DNA of 64,000 bases from Cryptosporangium arvum DSM 44712 (GCF_000585375.1 NZ_KK073874.1:8715913-8779912), one strand, 5' to 3'. Positions 24,476 through 34,024 are shown, numbered from the stretch's first letter. Numbers and translations: made by a program. The notes: a model not told the origin generated them from the sequence alone.

Positions 24476-25443
24476 AAGCGTGCATCCGCTCGGTCTACGG
24501 CTCCGCCGACGTGCTCCAGGTCCGCGACGTCGAGACACCCACCCCGGCCGACGACGAAGTCCTGGTCCAGGTCCGGGCCAGCAGCAACGATCGCGGGGTC
24601 TGGCACATGATGACCGGGTACCCGCTGGTGATGCGGCCGGTCATCGGTCTGCGAGCCCCGAAGGTCCAGGTTCTGGGCCGGGCCTTCGCCGGGGTCGTGA
24701 CCTCGGTGGGTTCGTCTGTGACCCGGTTCTCCGCCGGCGACCAGGTGTTCGGCACCACGAACGCGGGCAGCTGGGCCGAGTACACGGTCGCGCCGGAGCG
24801 TCTGCTCGCTCCGCTGCCGCCCGAGGTCACGTTCGAGCAGGGCGCGAGCGTCGGCTGCTCGGGCACCACCGCGTTACAAGCACTCCGCAGCGGCGACGTG
24901 CGCGCCGGGCAGCGCGTGATGGTGATCGGCGCCGGCGGTGGGGTCGGATCGTTCGCGGTGCAACTCGCCGCCCTTCGCGGCGCCGGCGTGACCGCGGTGT
25001 GCGGCGCCTCGAAGCGCGAACTGGTGACGTCGCTCGGCGCGGACGAGGTCATCGACTACACCCGCGAGGAAGTGGACGCGCGCGGGCCGCGGTACGACGT
25101 CATCGTGGACTGTGCGGGCAACCGGCCGCTGTCGCTGCTGCGGAAGGCACTCAAGCCGGGCGGTGCGCTGGTGTCGGTGGGCGGCGAGGACCACCCGGGG
25201 CGGCTGATGCAGGGCTTCCAGTGGCAGATGTTCCGGCCGATCGCCGGGATGTTCGTCAAGCGGCGGATCCGCAGCGTGATCGCGCGCGAGGGCGGCGAGG
25301 ACCTGGTCGAGCTCGGCCGTTTGATGGCAGCCGGCGAGCTGACGCCCGCGATCCCGCGGACGTACTCGCTCGCCGAGGCGCCGGAGTGCATGCGTTACCT
25401 GGCCGAGGGGCATCCGGCCGGCAAGGTGCTGATCTCGATGTAG
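24472..25443 (+). CDS. MDR-family NAD(P)H oxidoreductase (quinone-oxidoreductase-like)
   Basis: 323 residues. GroES-like N-terminal domain (DVETPTPADDEVLVQVRASSNDRGVWHMMTGYP) then a Rossmann fold with VIGAGGGVGSFAVQLAALRGAGVTAVCGASKRE and LGADEVIDYTREEV. The catalytic-zinc Cys/His ligands of alcohol dehydrogenases are absent in the usual places (RASSND instead of a C-containing motif), so it is a zinc-independent reductase of the QOR/enoyl reductase kind. Translationally coupled to the XRE regulator, so it is the likely effector of this operon. Substrate unknown. Confidence 0.82.
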   Translation: MKACIRSVYGSADVLQVRDVETPTPADDEVLVQVRASSNDRGVWHMMTGYPLVMRPVIGLRAPKVQVLGRAFAGVVTSVGSSVTRFSAGDQVFGTTNAGSWAEYTVAPERLLAPLPPEVTFEQGASVGCSGTTALQALRSGDVRAGQRVMVIGAGGGVGSFAVQLAALRGAGVTAVCGASKRELVTSLGADEVIDYTREEVDARGPRYDVIVDCAGNRPLSLLRKALKPGGALVSVGGEDHPGRLMQGFQWQMFRPIAGMFVKRRIRSVIAREGGEDLVELGRLMAAGELTPAIPRTYSLAEAPECMRYLAEGHPAGKVLISM

Positions 25444-25462
25444 TGGCGCCGTTCGGCGAGTG

Positions 25463-27883
25463 TCATTTGGTGAGTGAGCCCAGGGCGGCGCCGACGCCGA
25501 TGCTGATCGCGGCGACGACCAGTACCACGATTGCCAGGACGATGAGGACGCGACGCGGGACACCCTCGTCCTCGGTGACGTCGTCGGGGTGCGGTTGCGA
25601 GCGCGACGTGCGCTGCTGGGAGGTGCGCTGCTGGGAGCGGAGCTCTTTGCGTCGCTCGGCCCGGCCGCGGCGGGGTTTCCCGTCGGACGAGTTCGGGCCG
25701 TCGGAGGCGGTTCCTCCGCCCGATGTGGGCCGCAGATCCAGACCGGAATCCGCGTCGTTCCCGTAGGGCGGCCGACCTCCGGGCCCGGGGTCCGTTCCGT
25801 AGGGCGCCGGACCGCCGGAGACCGGGCCGGTCACGTACGGCGGCCGTCCGGAGTCGGTCGCGTAAGGCGGCCGGCCGGAGTCGGTCACGTGAGGCGGCTG
25901 GCCTGGGTCGGTCGCGTAAGGCGGCCGTCCGGGGTCGGCCCCGTGCTGCGGCTGGCCGTGGCTGGTCGCGTACGAGGGCTGACCGGGGTCGGTCGGGTAC
26001 GGCGGCTGGTCGTCGAGCGCGCGGTGCGAGCCTGTTCCGCCGTCGGTGCGGTACGGCGGCCGGGCGGTCGGCGGCGGGGTGGGGGTGTACGGCGGCTGCG
26101 GGGCTGCCGACGGCGGAGGCGTGTCGTAGACGGGGTACGAACCCGACGGGGACCGCACCGCCTGAGAGCCCAGCACGGGGTGCGAACCGGAGACCGAGTG
26201 CGCCCCGGGCCCCGACGTTCCACCGGCCGGAGGAGCCGAGGACCGCGGCCCGGCCACCGGCGCCCCGGAGGTCGGCGGACTGTCCACCGACGGGCCGGCA
26301 TCGGGTGCACCGGAAACCGACAGCCCAGAAACCGGCGAGCCGGAAACCGGCAGCCCGGAGACCCGCGGCCCGGAAACCGGCGGCCCGGAGACGAGCGGCC
26401 CAGAAACCGGCGGGCCAGAAACCGGCGGGCCTGAAACCGGCGGGCCGGGTACTGGCGGCCCAGAAACCGGCGGGCCGCCGACCGGCGGCTCACCGACCGG
26501 AGGGGCCGACACCGGAGGCGCGGAAAAACCCGAAATCGACGGCGCCCCGGACATCGACCCGGCCACCGGCGAAGCCCCCGAAACCGACCCCGCCGAATGC
26601 CGCCCCGACCGAACCCCCGAAGACGAGGACCCCGGCGACGAAGACCCGGGCGACGAAGACCCCGAAGACGAAGACCCCGGCGAGGGATTCAGCGGCGACG
26701 GAGCAACCGGCTGCGACGCCCCCTCCGACGGCGTACCGAAGAACGCCTCGGCCCCGAACGGCCGCGCATCCCCCGGACCGCCGAATCCCGGCGTCGTCAA
26801 CCCGCCGGGAGGAACCCCGTGCCCGTACGACGACAAAGGGTTCGGCGTCGCGGCCGGATAGGACTCCGCCTGATAAGGCTCCGGCACCGCGAGATGCCCG
26901 GGCGGCGGCGTCCGCAACTGCAGCGAGGCCGCATCGGCCTGCGCCCGCATCGGCGTCGACCGAACCCGCGTCGCCAGCGAGGCCTGCGCGCCCCGTGTCG
27001 TCATCGCCATCACCGCGCGCACGTCGTCGTCCACCCGCAGTGGCGTGTCCGCGTGAGCCGACCAGCTCGACCCGAAATCGGCCACCGCCGCCGTCGCGAG
27101 CGCCAACGCGAACGCCTTCGCGGACTCCGGCCGCGCCGCCGGGTCCTTCTCCAGCGCCTGCCCGACGACCGCGGCGATCTGCGGCGGCATCCCGGCCGGG
27201 AGCTCGGGCCGCATGTTCAGGTGGTGGTGCAGCATCGCCGAGAACGGCAGGTCCAGCGAGAACGGCGTCCGGCCGGTGAGCATGTGATAGATCAGCCCGC
27301 CGACGGCGTACACGTCGGTGGCCGGCCCGACCCGCGAACCCAGGATCTGCTCCGGCGCGGCGTACGCCGGCGTCCCGACGAGCGTCCCCGTGGTGATCGA
27401 CGAGCCCTCGAACAGCTTCGCGATGCCGAAGTCGGTGACCTTCACCGCGCCGTCGCCGGCGAACAGGACGTTGTCCGGTTTGATGTCACGGTGCACGATG
27501 CCGCGCTGGTGCGCCGCGTGCAGTGCGTCGGCGATCGCCAGGCCGATCGCGCACGCGGATTCCGGCCGTAGCCCCTCGGCGATCCGAGAAGTGAGCGTGC
27601 CACCCGGAAGGTGTTCCATGACTATCAGACAGAGACCGTCACTTTCCGCGTAGTCGTGCACGCGGACGACATGCGGATGGTCGAATACGGCCATCACTTG
27701 CGCTTCGGCGAGAAATCGCCGTTCCACATCCGGGCCGGAAATCGTCAGAATTTTGATTGCGACGGGTCGTCCGAGACGCCGATGTCGGCCCTCGATGACC
27801 AGCCCGAAGCCTCCGCGACCCAGCTCGGCTCCCACCTCGTACTGGGGTAGCGCGGCCGTGAGCTGGGCCCGGTCGAAAAGCAT
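25463..27883 (-). CDS. Eukaryotic-type Ser/Thr protein kinase with long repeat linker
   Basis: 806 residues. Kinase domain about 15-270: G-loop GRGGFG (22-27), K44 in VAIKI, HRDIKPDN (131-138), DFG (151-153), GTPAYAAPE (170-178), so catalytically complete. It is followed by about 450 residues of Pro/Gly/Ser linker including a run of five-residue VSGPP-type repeats, then a basic stretch and one membrane helix close to the C-terminus (about 777-800: VLIVLAIVVLVVAAISIGVGAALG). There is no external sensor domain; only a few residues follow the helix. Phosphorylates proteins on Ser/Thr; targets unknown. Confidence 0.88.
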   Translation of the reverse strand: MLFDRAQLTAALPQYEVGAELGRGGFGLVIEGRHRRLGRPVAIKILTISGPDVERRFLAEAQVMAVFDHPHVVRVHDYAESDGLCLIVMEHLPGGTLTSRIAEGLRPESACAIGLAIADALHAAHQRGIVHRDIKPDNVLFAGDGAVKVTDFGIAKLFEGSSITTGTLVGTPAYAAPEQILGSRVGPATDVYAVGGLIYHMLTGRTPFSLDLPFSAMLHHHLNMRPELPAGMPPQIAAVVGQALEKDPAARPESAKAFALALATAAVADFGSSWSAHADTPLRVDDDVRAVMAMTTRGAQASLATRVRSTPMRAQADAASLQLRTPPPGHLAVPEPYQAESYPAATPNPLSSYGHGVPPGGLTTPGFGGPGDARPFGAEAFFGTPSEGASQPVAPSPLNPSPGSSSSGSSSPGSSSPGSSSSGVRSGRHSAGSVSGASPVAGSMSGAPSISGFSAPPVSAPPVGEPPVGGPPVSGPPVPGPPVSGPPVSGPPVSGPLVSGPPVSGPRVSGLPVSGSPVSGLSVSGAPDAGPSVDSPPTSGAPVAGPRSSAPPAGGTSGPGAHSVSGSHPVLGSQAVRSPSGSYPVYDTPPPSAAPQPPYTPTPPPTARPPYRTDGGTGSHRALDDQPPYPTDPGQPSYATSHGQPQHGADPGRPPYATDPGQPPHVTDSGRPPYATDSGRPPYVTGPVSGGPAPYGTDPGPGGRPPYGNDADSGLDLRPTSGGGTASDGPNSSDGKPRRGRAERRKELRSQQRTSQQRTSRSQPHPDDVTEDEGVPRRVLIVLAIVVLVVAAISIGVGAALGSLTK
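26317..26500 (-). repeat. 15-bp tandem repeats coding for VSGPP in the kinase linker
   Basis: About a dozen near-identical 15-base units of the form GAAACCGGCGGGCC occur head to tail, each encoding a variant of PVSGP (also PLVSG, PRVSG, LPVSG). Length variation between strains would be expected. Confidence 0.7.
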
Positions 27884-28114
27884 TCGATGGATCCCATCAC
27901 GTCGAACGGTTATCTACTGCACTACTCGTTGTCTCGATGAAACACCATCCGGTGAGCGCTTTCAGGAGAATTCCCGTTCCAGCGAGGTGCGTTACAACAC
28001 TTCACCGAGTTATTGCTCGGCTACGCGTCAGTACTATTACGGAAAGTGATTGTCGGCACGCAATTCCCCTGATTTCGCACGCAATGAAGTGCGCCGGGAT
28101 GGCACAGTGGAGCG

Positions 28115-29626
28115 GTGACCGGTTCCGTGCTGTCGCGCCGTGGTTTCCTCGCGATGGGTGGCCTCGCCGCCGTGGCGGCCTGCACCGACACCAAGGCGGC
28201 GCACACCGCGGCGGCGACTCCGTCACCCTCGTCGGCGGCGGCGTCCCCGTCCCCGGCCGCCCTCGACCTCCCCGGTCTGCGGAGGGCGCTGAAAGGCCAA
28301 CTGCTTCTTCCGGGCGACGCCGGATACGCCACCGCCGCCCAGCCGTTCAACGTCGCGCTCGGCACCCGCAAGCCGGCCGCGATCGCCAAGGTGGCGACCG
28401 TCGACGACGTGCGTGCCTGCGTCATCCGCGCCGGCGGTCGGGGCGTGCCGCTCGCCGCCCGCTCCGGCGGGCACAGCTATCCCGGATACTCCACGCCCGA
28501 CCGCGGTGTCGTCGTCGACCTCGGTGCGTTCCACTCGATCACGGTGAAGGACGACGGCACCGCGGTCGTCGGCGCCGGAGCCCGGCTGATCGACGTCTAC
28601 ACCGCGCTGGCCGCCCGGGGGCGTGCGCTCCCGGCCGGTTCCTGCCCCACGGTCGGTGTCGGCGGAAGCACGCTCGGCGGCGGGCTCGGCGTGGTCGCCC
28701 GCCCGTACGGTCTCACCTGCGATCACCTACGTGCGGCGACGATCGTCACCGCCGACGGGGAGGTCCGCACCGTCAACGCGAACCGCGACGCCGACCTGTT
28801 CTGGTCACTGCGTGGGGGTGGCGGCGGGAACAGCGGCATCGTCACCGAGTTCACGTTCGACACCGTGCCCGCGCCCAGCGTCACGATCTTCACGCTGCGG
28901 TTCCCGGCCGCGTCCAGCGCGCGGGTGCTGGCGGCCTGGTCGGCCTGGATGGCGGCGGCTCCGGACCGGTTGACCGCGCTCTGCGCCGTGACCGCGGCCG
29001 GTACCCCGACGAACCGCGTCACCGGCACCTGGACCGGTGCGGTCACCGGGCTCCCCGCGCAGCTGAACGCGTTGATCGCCGAGGTCGGCGCGGCCCCGAC
29101 GTCGCGCACCACGAACACGTACGGCTACCTCGACGCGATGAAGTCGTTCGGCGGCTGCCTGAGCAAGACCGCCGCTCAGTGCCGCCCGGAGTCGGCCGGT
29201 GGCGTCCTGCGCCGGGAGACGTTCCGCGCCACGTCCCGCGTGGTCGGGAAACCGATCGACCGGTCGACGGCGAACTCGATCGTCCAGCTGGTCGGGCGCC
29301 GGTCCGGGATGGTGCTGCTGTTCGATTCGCTCGGCGGCAAGGTGGGAGCGCTCGCTCCCGGCGACACCGCGTTCGTGCACCGCGAGGCGCACGCCAGCGT
29401 GCAGGTGTACAGCGGCCGGGCGAACAGCGGGCCGGCGGTGAACGCCGTGCAGGCGGCCCTGCGTCCGCTGGTGGGCCCGGGCGCGTACGTGAACTACCTC
29501 GATCCGCAGCAGGCCGACTGGGCCACCGCCTACTACGGCGCCAACCTGCCTCGGCTACGCACGACCGTGCGCCACTTCGACCCCGACGGCGTCTTCACTT
29601 TCCCCCAGTCGATCCTGCGGGCGTGA
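28115..29626 (+). CDS. Tat-exported BBE-type FAD-linked oxidoreductase
   Basis: 503 residues. The twin-arginine signal LSRRGFLAM ends at VAAC (Cys 23), so export by Tat and lipidation are likely, followed by a Ser/Pro/Ala linker. The FAD domain has RSGGHSYPGY with H120 and GSCPTVGVGG with C177, the two residues that bind FAD covalently in berberine-bridge-type enzymes. The C-terminal BBE motif reads VNYLDPQQADWATAYYGANLPRLRTTVRHFDPDGVF. It oxidises an unknown, probably sugar or aromatic, substrate outside the membrane. The preceding 231 bases are gene-free and relatively AT-rich. Confidence 0.86.
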   Translation: MTGSVLSRRGFLAMGGLAAVAACTDTKAAHTAAATPSPSSAAASPSPAALDLPGLRRALKGQLLLPGDAGYATAAQPFNVALGTRKPAAIAKVATVDDVRACVIRAGGRGVPLAARSGGHSYPGYSTPDRGVVVDLGAFHSITVKDDGTAVVGAGARLIDVYTALAARGRALPAGSCPTVGVGGSTLGGGLGVVARPYGLTCDHLRAATIVTADGEVRTVNANRDADLFWSLRGGGGGNSGIVTEFTFDTVPAPSVTIFTLRFPAASSARVLAAWSAWMAAAPDRLTALCAVTAAGTPTNRVTGTWTGAVTGLPAQLNALIAEVGAAPTSRTTNTYGYLDAMKSFGGCLSKTAAQCRPESAGGVLRRETFRATSRVVGKPIDRSTANSIVQLVGRRSGMVLLFDSLGGKVGALAPGDTAFVHREAHASVQVYSGRANSGPAVNAVQAALRPLVGPGAYVNYLDPQQADWATAYYGANLPRLRTTVRHFDPDGVFTFPQSILRA

Positions 29627-30563
29627 CCGGCAGGAACTGCCGGCGGGCCAGCGCCATCGCCGTACGCAGGGCGACGGCGCCCACCAGCACCGTGACGACG
29701 ACGAGCACGACGTACTCCCACACCCGGTAGCCGCCCGGACGGAGCTCTTCCAGCCACAGCAGACCGGCGGTGGCGACGGCGGCCCAGCTGAACGTGAACG
29801 ACCACGTGCTCGGCGCGAACGGCAGACGCACGAACAGCGGCAGCAGCCGCACCTGCGCGAGCACCATCAGCAGCCCGTAGCCGCCCAGCGCCAGCGCGAC
29901 GGTGTCGAGGCCGCCTCCGCGCAGCTGGAACCAAGCGATGCTCGCCACCGCGGCCGGCGCCACCTCGATGGCGAGCGTCGGCACCAGCGGGGTCGGCAGC
30001 ATCGGCCGCACCAGCAGCCGGGCGAGCACTATCGATCCGAGCACCAGCCAGCAGACCGCTCCGAGCCCGAACAACACCCACCCCAGCCGGGGCTGGCCCA
30101 CCACCGCCGCGCTGTACGCGGCGAGCAGCCCGCCGGCGACGGTCGGCAGGAAGTAGCCCGGGTGCAGTTGGTCGACCCCGATCGGGCCGTAGATCCACTG
30201 GCCGGTGAGCCAGCCGCCGAGCAACACGACGAGCACGAGCAGAACGTCGACCACCCACCGGGCGACCGATTCCGCGTGCGGGTGCAGCGCCTGCGCGGCG
30301 AGCAGCATCGGGGTGATCAGAACGAGGGCGGTGAACGGTGACGCGATCGGGTCGGCCAGGTCCCGGCCGAGTGCGCCCCGGTCGGTGGCCAGGTACCGCC
30401 CGTACGCGACGAGCGCCGCCAGCCAGGTCAGTGCGGCCAGCGCGAAGATCACGGTGGCGATCACGTCCGGCACGCGGTCGTGACGGGCCAGGACGAGCCA
30501 GACGTTGCCGAGGCCGGTGAGCCCGAACGGGATCCCGAACACGTTCGGAGGAATGCGAGTCAC
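29595..30563 (-). CDS. TDT/SLAC1-family transporter (second copy)
   Basis: 322 residues from GTG 30563, about ten membrane helices. IPPNVFGIPFGLTGLGNVWLVLA is the usual opening of TDT proteins, and the middle PTPLVPTLAIEVAPAAVASIAW and late FAPSTWSFTFSWAAVATAGLLW fit the family. It moves a small anion across the membrane. It is the third gene of the histidine kinase-response regulator operon, eight bases after the regulator stop, so the two-component system may control it. It overlaps the convergent flavoprotein gene by 32 bases. Confidence 0.84.
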   Translation of the reverse strand: MTRIPPNVFGIPFGLTGLGNVWLVLARHDRVPDVIATVIFALAALTWLAALVAYGRYLATDRGALGRDLADPIASPFTALVLITPMLLAAQALHPHAESVARWVVDVLLVLVVLLGGWLTGQWIYGPIGVDQLHPGYFLPTVAGGLLAAYSAAVVGQPRLGWVLFGLGAVCWLVLGSIVLARLLVRPMLPTPLVPTLAIEVAPAAVASIAWFQLRGGGLDTVALALGGYGLLMVLAQVRLLPLFVRLPFAPSTWSFTFSWAAVATAGLLWLEELRPGGYRVWEYVVLVVVTVLVGAVALRTAMALARRQFLPVTPAGSTGGK

Positions 30564-30571
30564 GCCGCAGG

Positions 30572-31228
30572 CTAGCTGTCGCGGGCCGAGACCAGGCCGC
30601 TCTCGTAGGCGGCGATGACGAGCTGGGCCCGGTCGCGGGCGGTGAGTTTGTCGAGAAGGCGGCCGATGTGGGTTTTCACGGTGGCCGCGCTGAGGTGCAG
30701 GCGGTCGGCGATCTCGGTGTTCGAGAGGCCGCGGGCGACGAGGAGCAGCACCTCGCGCTCGCGGGGGGTGACGCCGTTGAGGGCCGGGGTGGGGAGCGGG
30801 CGTTCGGCCTCGGTGAAGCGGGCGATCATCCGCCGGGTGATCGTGGGGGCGAGCAGCGCGTCGCCGGCCGCGACGACGCGGATCGCGGCCAGGAGGTCGG
30901 CCGGGGGTGCGTCCTTGAGCAGGAAGCCGCTGGCTCCGGCGCGCAGTGCACCGTAGACGTACTCGTCGAGGTCGAACGTGGTGAGGATCAGGACGTGGCT
31001 GCCAGGCACCCGCTCGCAGATGCGCCGGGTGGCCGCGACCCCGTCGAGCTCGGGCATCCGGACGTCCATCAGCACGACGTCGGGGCGCAGGCGCACGGCG
31101 AGTTCGACCGCCTCCAGCCCGTTGCCGGCCTCCCCGACCACGGTGAGCCCCTCGGCGGTCTCGACGAGCAGCCGGAAACTCCCCCGCACCAGCGCCTGAT
31201 CGTCCACCACCAGCACCCGGACGCTCAT
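30572..31228 (-). CDS. NarL/LuxR-type response regulator
   Basis: 218 residues. Receiver domain with VVDDQ (metal site), phospho-acceptor D55 in VLMDVRMPE and K105 in FLLKDAPP. LuxR-type helix-turn-helix at the C-terminus: LTPREREVLLLVARGLSNTEIADRLHLSAATVKTHIGRLLDKL in slightly varied form (starts GVTPRE). Its ATG overlaps the stop of the sensor kinase gene by four bases, so it is that kinase's partner. Confidence 0.92.
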   Translation of the reverse strand: MSVRVLVVDDQALVRGSFRLLVETAEGLTVVGEAGNGLEAVELAVRLRPDVVLMDVRMPELDGVAATRRICERVPGSHVLILTTFDLDEYVYGALRAGASGFLLKDAPPADLLAAIRVVAAGDALLAPTITRRMIARFTEAERPLPTPALNGVTPREREVLLLVARGLSNTEIADRLHLSAATVKTHIGRLLDKLTARDRAQLVIAAYESGLVSARDS

Positions 31229-32436
31229 GCGCTCTCCTCCCGGGCCGACGGGACCGCCGCCGCACGGCCGGCGGGAAGCGTCGCGATCAACCGGAAACCC
31301 GGCGGGCCCGGGCGTGGGCCCGCCTCCAGCTCGCCGCCGAAGAGGGCCACTCGTTCGCGGAGGCCGACGAGACCGTGGCCGCTCGGATCGGGCGCCGGCG
31401 GCGGCGACGTGGGCCCGTCGTCCTCGATCACGATCCGCAGGGTGCCGTCGGCCTCCGACAGTTCCACCCGGCACGTGGTGGGCCCGGCGTGCTTGACGAC
31501 GTTGGTCAGCCCCTCCTGCACCACGCGGTAGACGGCCAGCTGCACGGCGTCCGAATAGTGGCGTGGATCCACTCGCACGTCGGACGCGACGCGGACCCCG
31601 CCGGCGACCGCGAGCTCGACCACCGCGGGCAGCTCGGCCAGGCCGGGCGTCGGCGCGAACTCGGCGTCGGGGGTGCGCAGGACACCGAGCAGCCGGCGGA
31701 TGTCGGTGAGCGCGCCCCGGCTGGTCGCCTCGATCACCCGGAGCGCGTCGCGCGCCGCCTCCGGACGCTGCTCGACGACGTGGTTCGCGACGCCGGCCTG
31801 CACCGCGATCAGGCTCATGCTGTGCGCCACGACGTCGTGGAGCTCGCGGGCGATCTGCAGCCGCTCGTCGGCCACCACCCGCTCCGCGTCCCGGCGCCGG
31901 GCCTCCGCCGCCGCCTCCCGGCGCTCCCGCATGATCACCCCGGCCACCCAGAACCCGCCGTTGACGAACCACACGTAGGTGAGCACGGCGACGGCCGACG
32001 CCAGATCGCCGCCCTCGGCCCCGGACACGATCAGCGTGCCCGCGCTGACCACCAGCGTGGCCGCGAGCGCACCGACCACCCACCGCCAGGTGCAGCGCAA
32101 CGCGATCACGTACAGGACGATCGCGGTCGGGAACCATGGTTCGAGCGTGATGTCGAGCAACGTGGCGGTGATCAGCCCGCTCGCCGAGACCGCCCAGGCG
32201 GCCCGCGGCCACCGGCGACGCACCGCGATCGGGACGCCGATCACGAGCGCGAGCAGCACGGCCAACCAGAGGGGACCGCCGTAGTGCGGCTGGTCCGGCG
32301 GGAAGTCGGCCGGGTCGAACGTGCCGAACGCGATGTACAGGGTCACGTAGAACACCGCCGCGGCGACGTCGACGGCGACGAGCACCGCGTCGTTCACCCG
32401 GGGGGAGCGCACCACCCTGCGCAGCGCCGAAGTCAC
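31225..32436 (-). CDS. Sensor histidine kinase (HisKA_3 type)
   Basis: 403 residues from GTG 32436. Four to five N-terminal membrane helices (about 12-165) with little outside sequence, then a coiled stretch RERREAAAEARRRDAERVV, the HisKA_3 box ARELHDVVAHSMSLI with phospho-acceptor H200, and an HATPase domain with EGLTNVVKHA (N box), IEDDGP and GHGLVGLRERV. The layout resembles DesK/LiaS-like kinases that sense envelope stress within the membrane. The ABC exporter genes start divergently 131 bases away, as in many antibiotic-stress systems. A longer reading upstream is unlikely because it would run into the ABC promoter. Confidence 0.88.
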   Translation of the reverse strand: MTSALRRVVRSPRVNDAVLVAVDVAAAVFYVTLYIAFGTFDPADFPPDQPHYGGPLWLAVLLALVIGVPIAVRRRWPRAAWAVSASGLITATLLDITLEPWFPTAIVLYVIALRCTWRWVVGALAATLVVSAGTLIVSGAEGGDLASAVAVLTYVWFVNGGFWVAGVIMRERREAAAEARRRDAERVVADERLQIARELHDVVAHSMSLIAVQAGVANHVVEQRPEAARDALRVIEATSRGALTDIRRLLGVLRTPDAEFAPTPGLAELPAVVELAVAGGVRVASDVRVDPRHYSDAVQLAVYRVVQEGLTNVVKHAGPTTCRVELSEADGTLRIVIEDDGPTSPPPAPDPSGHGLVGLRERVALFGGELEAGPRPGPPGFRLIATLPAGRAAAVPSAREESA

Positions 32437-32567
32437 CGGCCGACCGTATCGGCCGCCCCCGACGAAAACATCCGACCGCGGCACGTCATCCCTGGGTAGG
32501 ACCCCGCCGGTCACGTCCAGACCCCGGTCCGATCCGGGCGGCGCCGGCACCGTCCACGGTGGAAACC

Positions 32568-33266
32568 ATGATCCGCATCGACACACTCACGAAGCGGTAC
32601 GGCAGCACGCTCGCCGTCGACCGCCTCTCGTTCACCGTGCCGCCGGGGCAGGTCACCGGCTTCCTCGGCGCGAACGGCGCGGGCAAGTCGACGACGCTGC
32701 GCGCGATCCTCGGCCTCGACCGGCCGACGTCCGGGCAGGCGCTCGTCCACGACCGGCCGTACTCCTCCTACCGGCACCCGCTGCGCGTGGTGGGCGCCGC
32801 GCTCGACGCGTCCGCCGCCCACGGCGGCCTCCGCGCCCGCACCCACCTGCTGGCGCTCGCCCGCAGCAACGGCATCACGGCCGAGCGCGTCGACGCCGTG
32901 CTCGACGAGGTCGGGCTGGGGAACGTCGCCCGGCGGCGGATCCGCGCCCTCTCGCTCGGCATGAGGCAACGGCTCGCGATCGGCGGCGCGCTGCTCGGCG
33001 AGCCCGAGGCGCTGCTGTTCGACGAACCGCTCAACGGCCTGGACCCGGAGGGGATCCGCTGGTTCCGCGCTCTCACGGCACGGCTGGCCGGCGAGGGACG
33101 GGCGGTGCTGATCTCCAGCCACCTGATGTCCGAGATGGCCAGGACCGCCGACCGCGTCGTGATCATCGGGCAGGGCCGGCTGCTGGCGGAGGAGCCGCTG
33201 GCCGAGCTGGGCCCGTCGCTCGAAGAGGCCTACGTACGACTCACCGAAGGAGCAACCCGTGTCTGA
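32568..33266 (+). CDS. ABC transporter ATP-binding protein
   Basis: 232 residues. Walker A GANGAGKST, signature LSLGMRQRL, Walker B ALLFDEPLNGLDP and switch histidine SSHL are intact. IRIDTLTKRYGSTLAVDRLSF is typical of single-domain export ATPases of the bacitracin/daunorubicin type. ATG 32568 is preferred over GTG 32559. The permease gene starts within its last eight bases. Divergent from the two-component operon, which probably controls it. Confidence 0.9.
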   Translation: MIRIDTLTKRYGSTLAVDRLSFTVPPGQVTGFLGANGAGKSTTLRAILGLDRPTSGQALVHDRPYSSYRHPLRVVGAALDASAAHGGLRARTHLLALARSNGITAERVDAVLDEVGLGNVARRRIRALSLGMRQRLAIGGALLGEPEALLFDEPLNGLDPEGIRWFRALTARLAGEGRAVLISSHLMSEMARTADRVVIIGQGRLLAEEPLAELGPSLEEAYVRLTEGATRV

Positions 33267-34023
33267 CGTCGTCTCGTCCCAATGGCTCGTGCTGCGGTCG
33301 GTGCGGTCCACCGCCTGGCTGCTCGGATCGCTGCTCCTGTTGCTCGCCGGGTGCTGGGGCGCGGGCACGCTCATGGTGTCGGCCTGGGACGCCGCGTCCC
33401 CGGCCGACCGTGCGCTCTTCGAGAGCGCGGACATGACCGTGATCTCGGGTCCGCTGGCCCAGCTGGTGCTCGGGATCGTCGGCGTGCTCGCGGTGACCGC
33501 CGAGTACCGCACCGGCTCGATCACGACGACGCTGACCGCGGTGCCGAACCGGCTGCGGCTGCTGGGAGCGAAGACGCTCGTGGTCGCCGGGCTGGCGACG
33601 GCGGCGGCGCTCGTCGTCGCGGTGGGGTCGGTGGTGCTGTCGCTGCAGATCGCCGGTGACCGGCCGGCGCCGATCGATCCGTGGACGTCGGCCGGTGACA
33701 TGGTGGGGACCGGAGCGGCGAACATGGCGGTGTGCCTCGCCGCCGCGCTCACCGGGGTCGGGCTCGGGGCCGCACTGCGTTCGTCGGCCGGTGCGGTGAT
33801 GGCCGTCGCGGGGCTGTTGTTCGTCGCCCCGGTGATCGCGGTCTACCTTCCGGACCCCTGGGACACGCGGATCGCGAGCGTGCTGCCCTCGTCGCTGGCG
33901 GCTCAGCTCTCCGGTGACGACTACTACTCGCTGGGGGTGGCCGGCGCGGTCTGCGCGCTGGTCGCCTACCCGCTGGTGGCTCTGACCGCCGGTGGCCTGA
34001 CCCTGCTCAAGAGGGATGCCTGA
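33259..34023 (+). CDS. ABC-2-type permease
   Basis: 254 residues from GTG 33259. Six membrane helices: TAWLLGSLLLLLAGCWGAG, LAQLVLGIVGVLAVTAEY, LVVAGLATAAALVVAVGSVV, and three more to the C-terminus. ITTTLTAVPNRLRLLGAKTL follows the pattern of ABC-2 permeases. It pairs with the overlapping ATPase gene as an exporter of an unknown, perhaps antibiotic or lipid, substrate. Confidence 0.84.
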   Translation: MSDVVSSQWLVLRSVRSTAWLLGSLLLLLAGCWGAGTLMVSAWDAASPADRALFESADMTVISGPLAQLVLGIVGVLAVTAEYRTGSITTTLTAVPNRLRLLGAKTLVVAGLATAAALVVAVGSVVLSLQIAGDRPAPIDPWTSAGDMVGTGAANMAVCLAAALTGVGLGAALRSSAGAVMAVAGLLFVAPVIAVYLPDPWDTRIASVLPSSLAAQLSGDDYYSLGVAGAVCALVAYPLVALTAGGLTLLKRDA

Positions 34024-34024
34024 G

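Noticed and set aside
26317-26500. CRISPR-like array
   Set aside because: The regular 15-bp units are in-frame coding repeats of the kinase linker without spacers.
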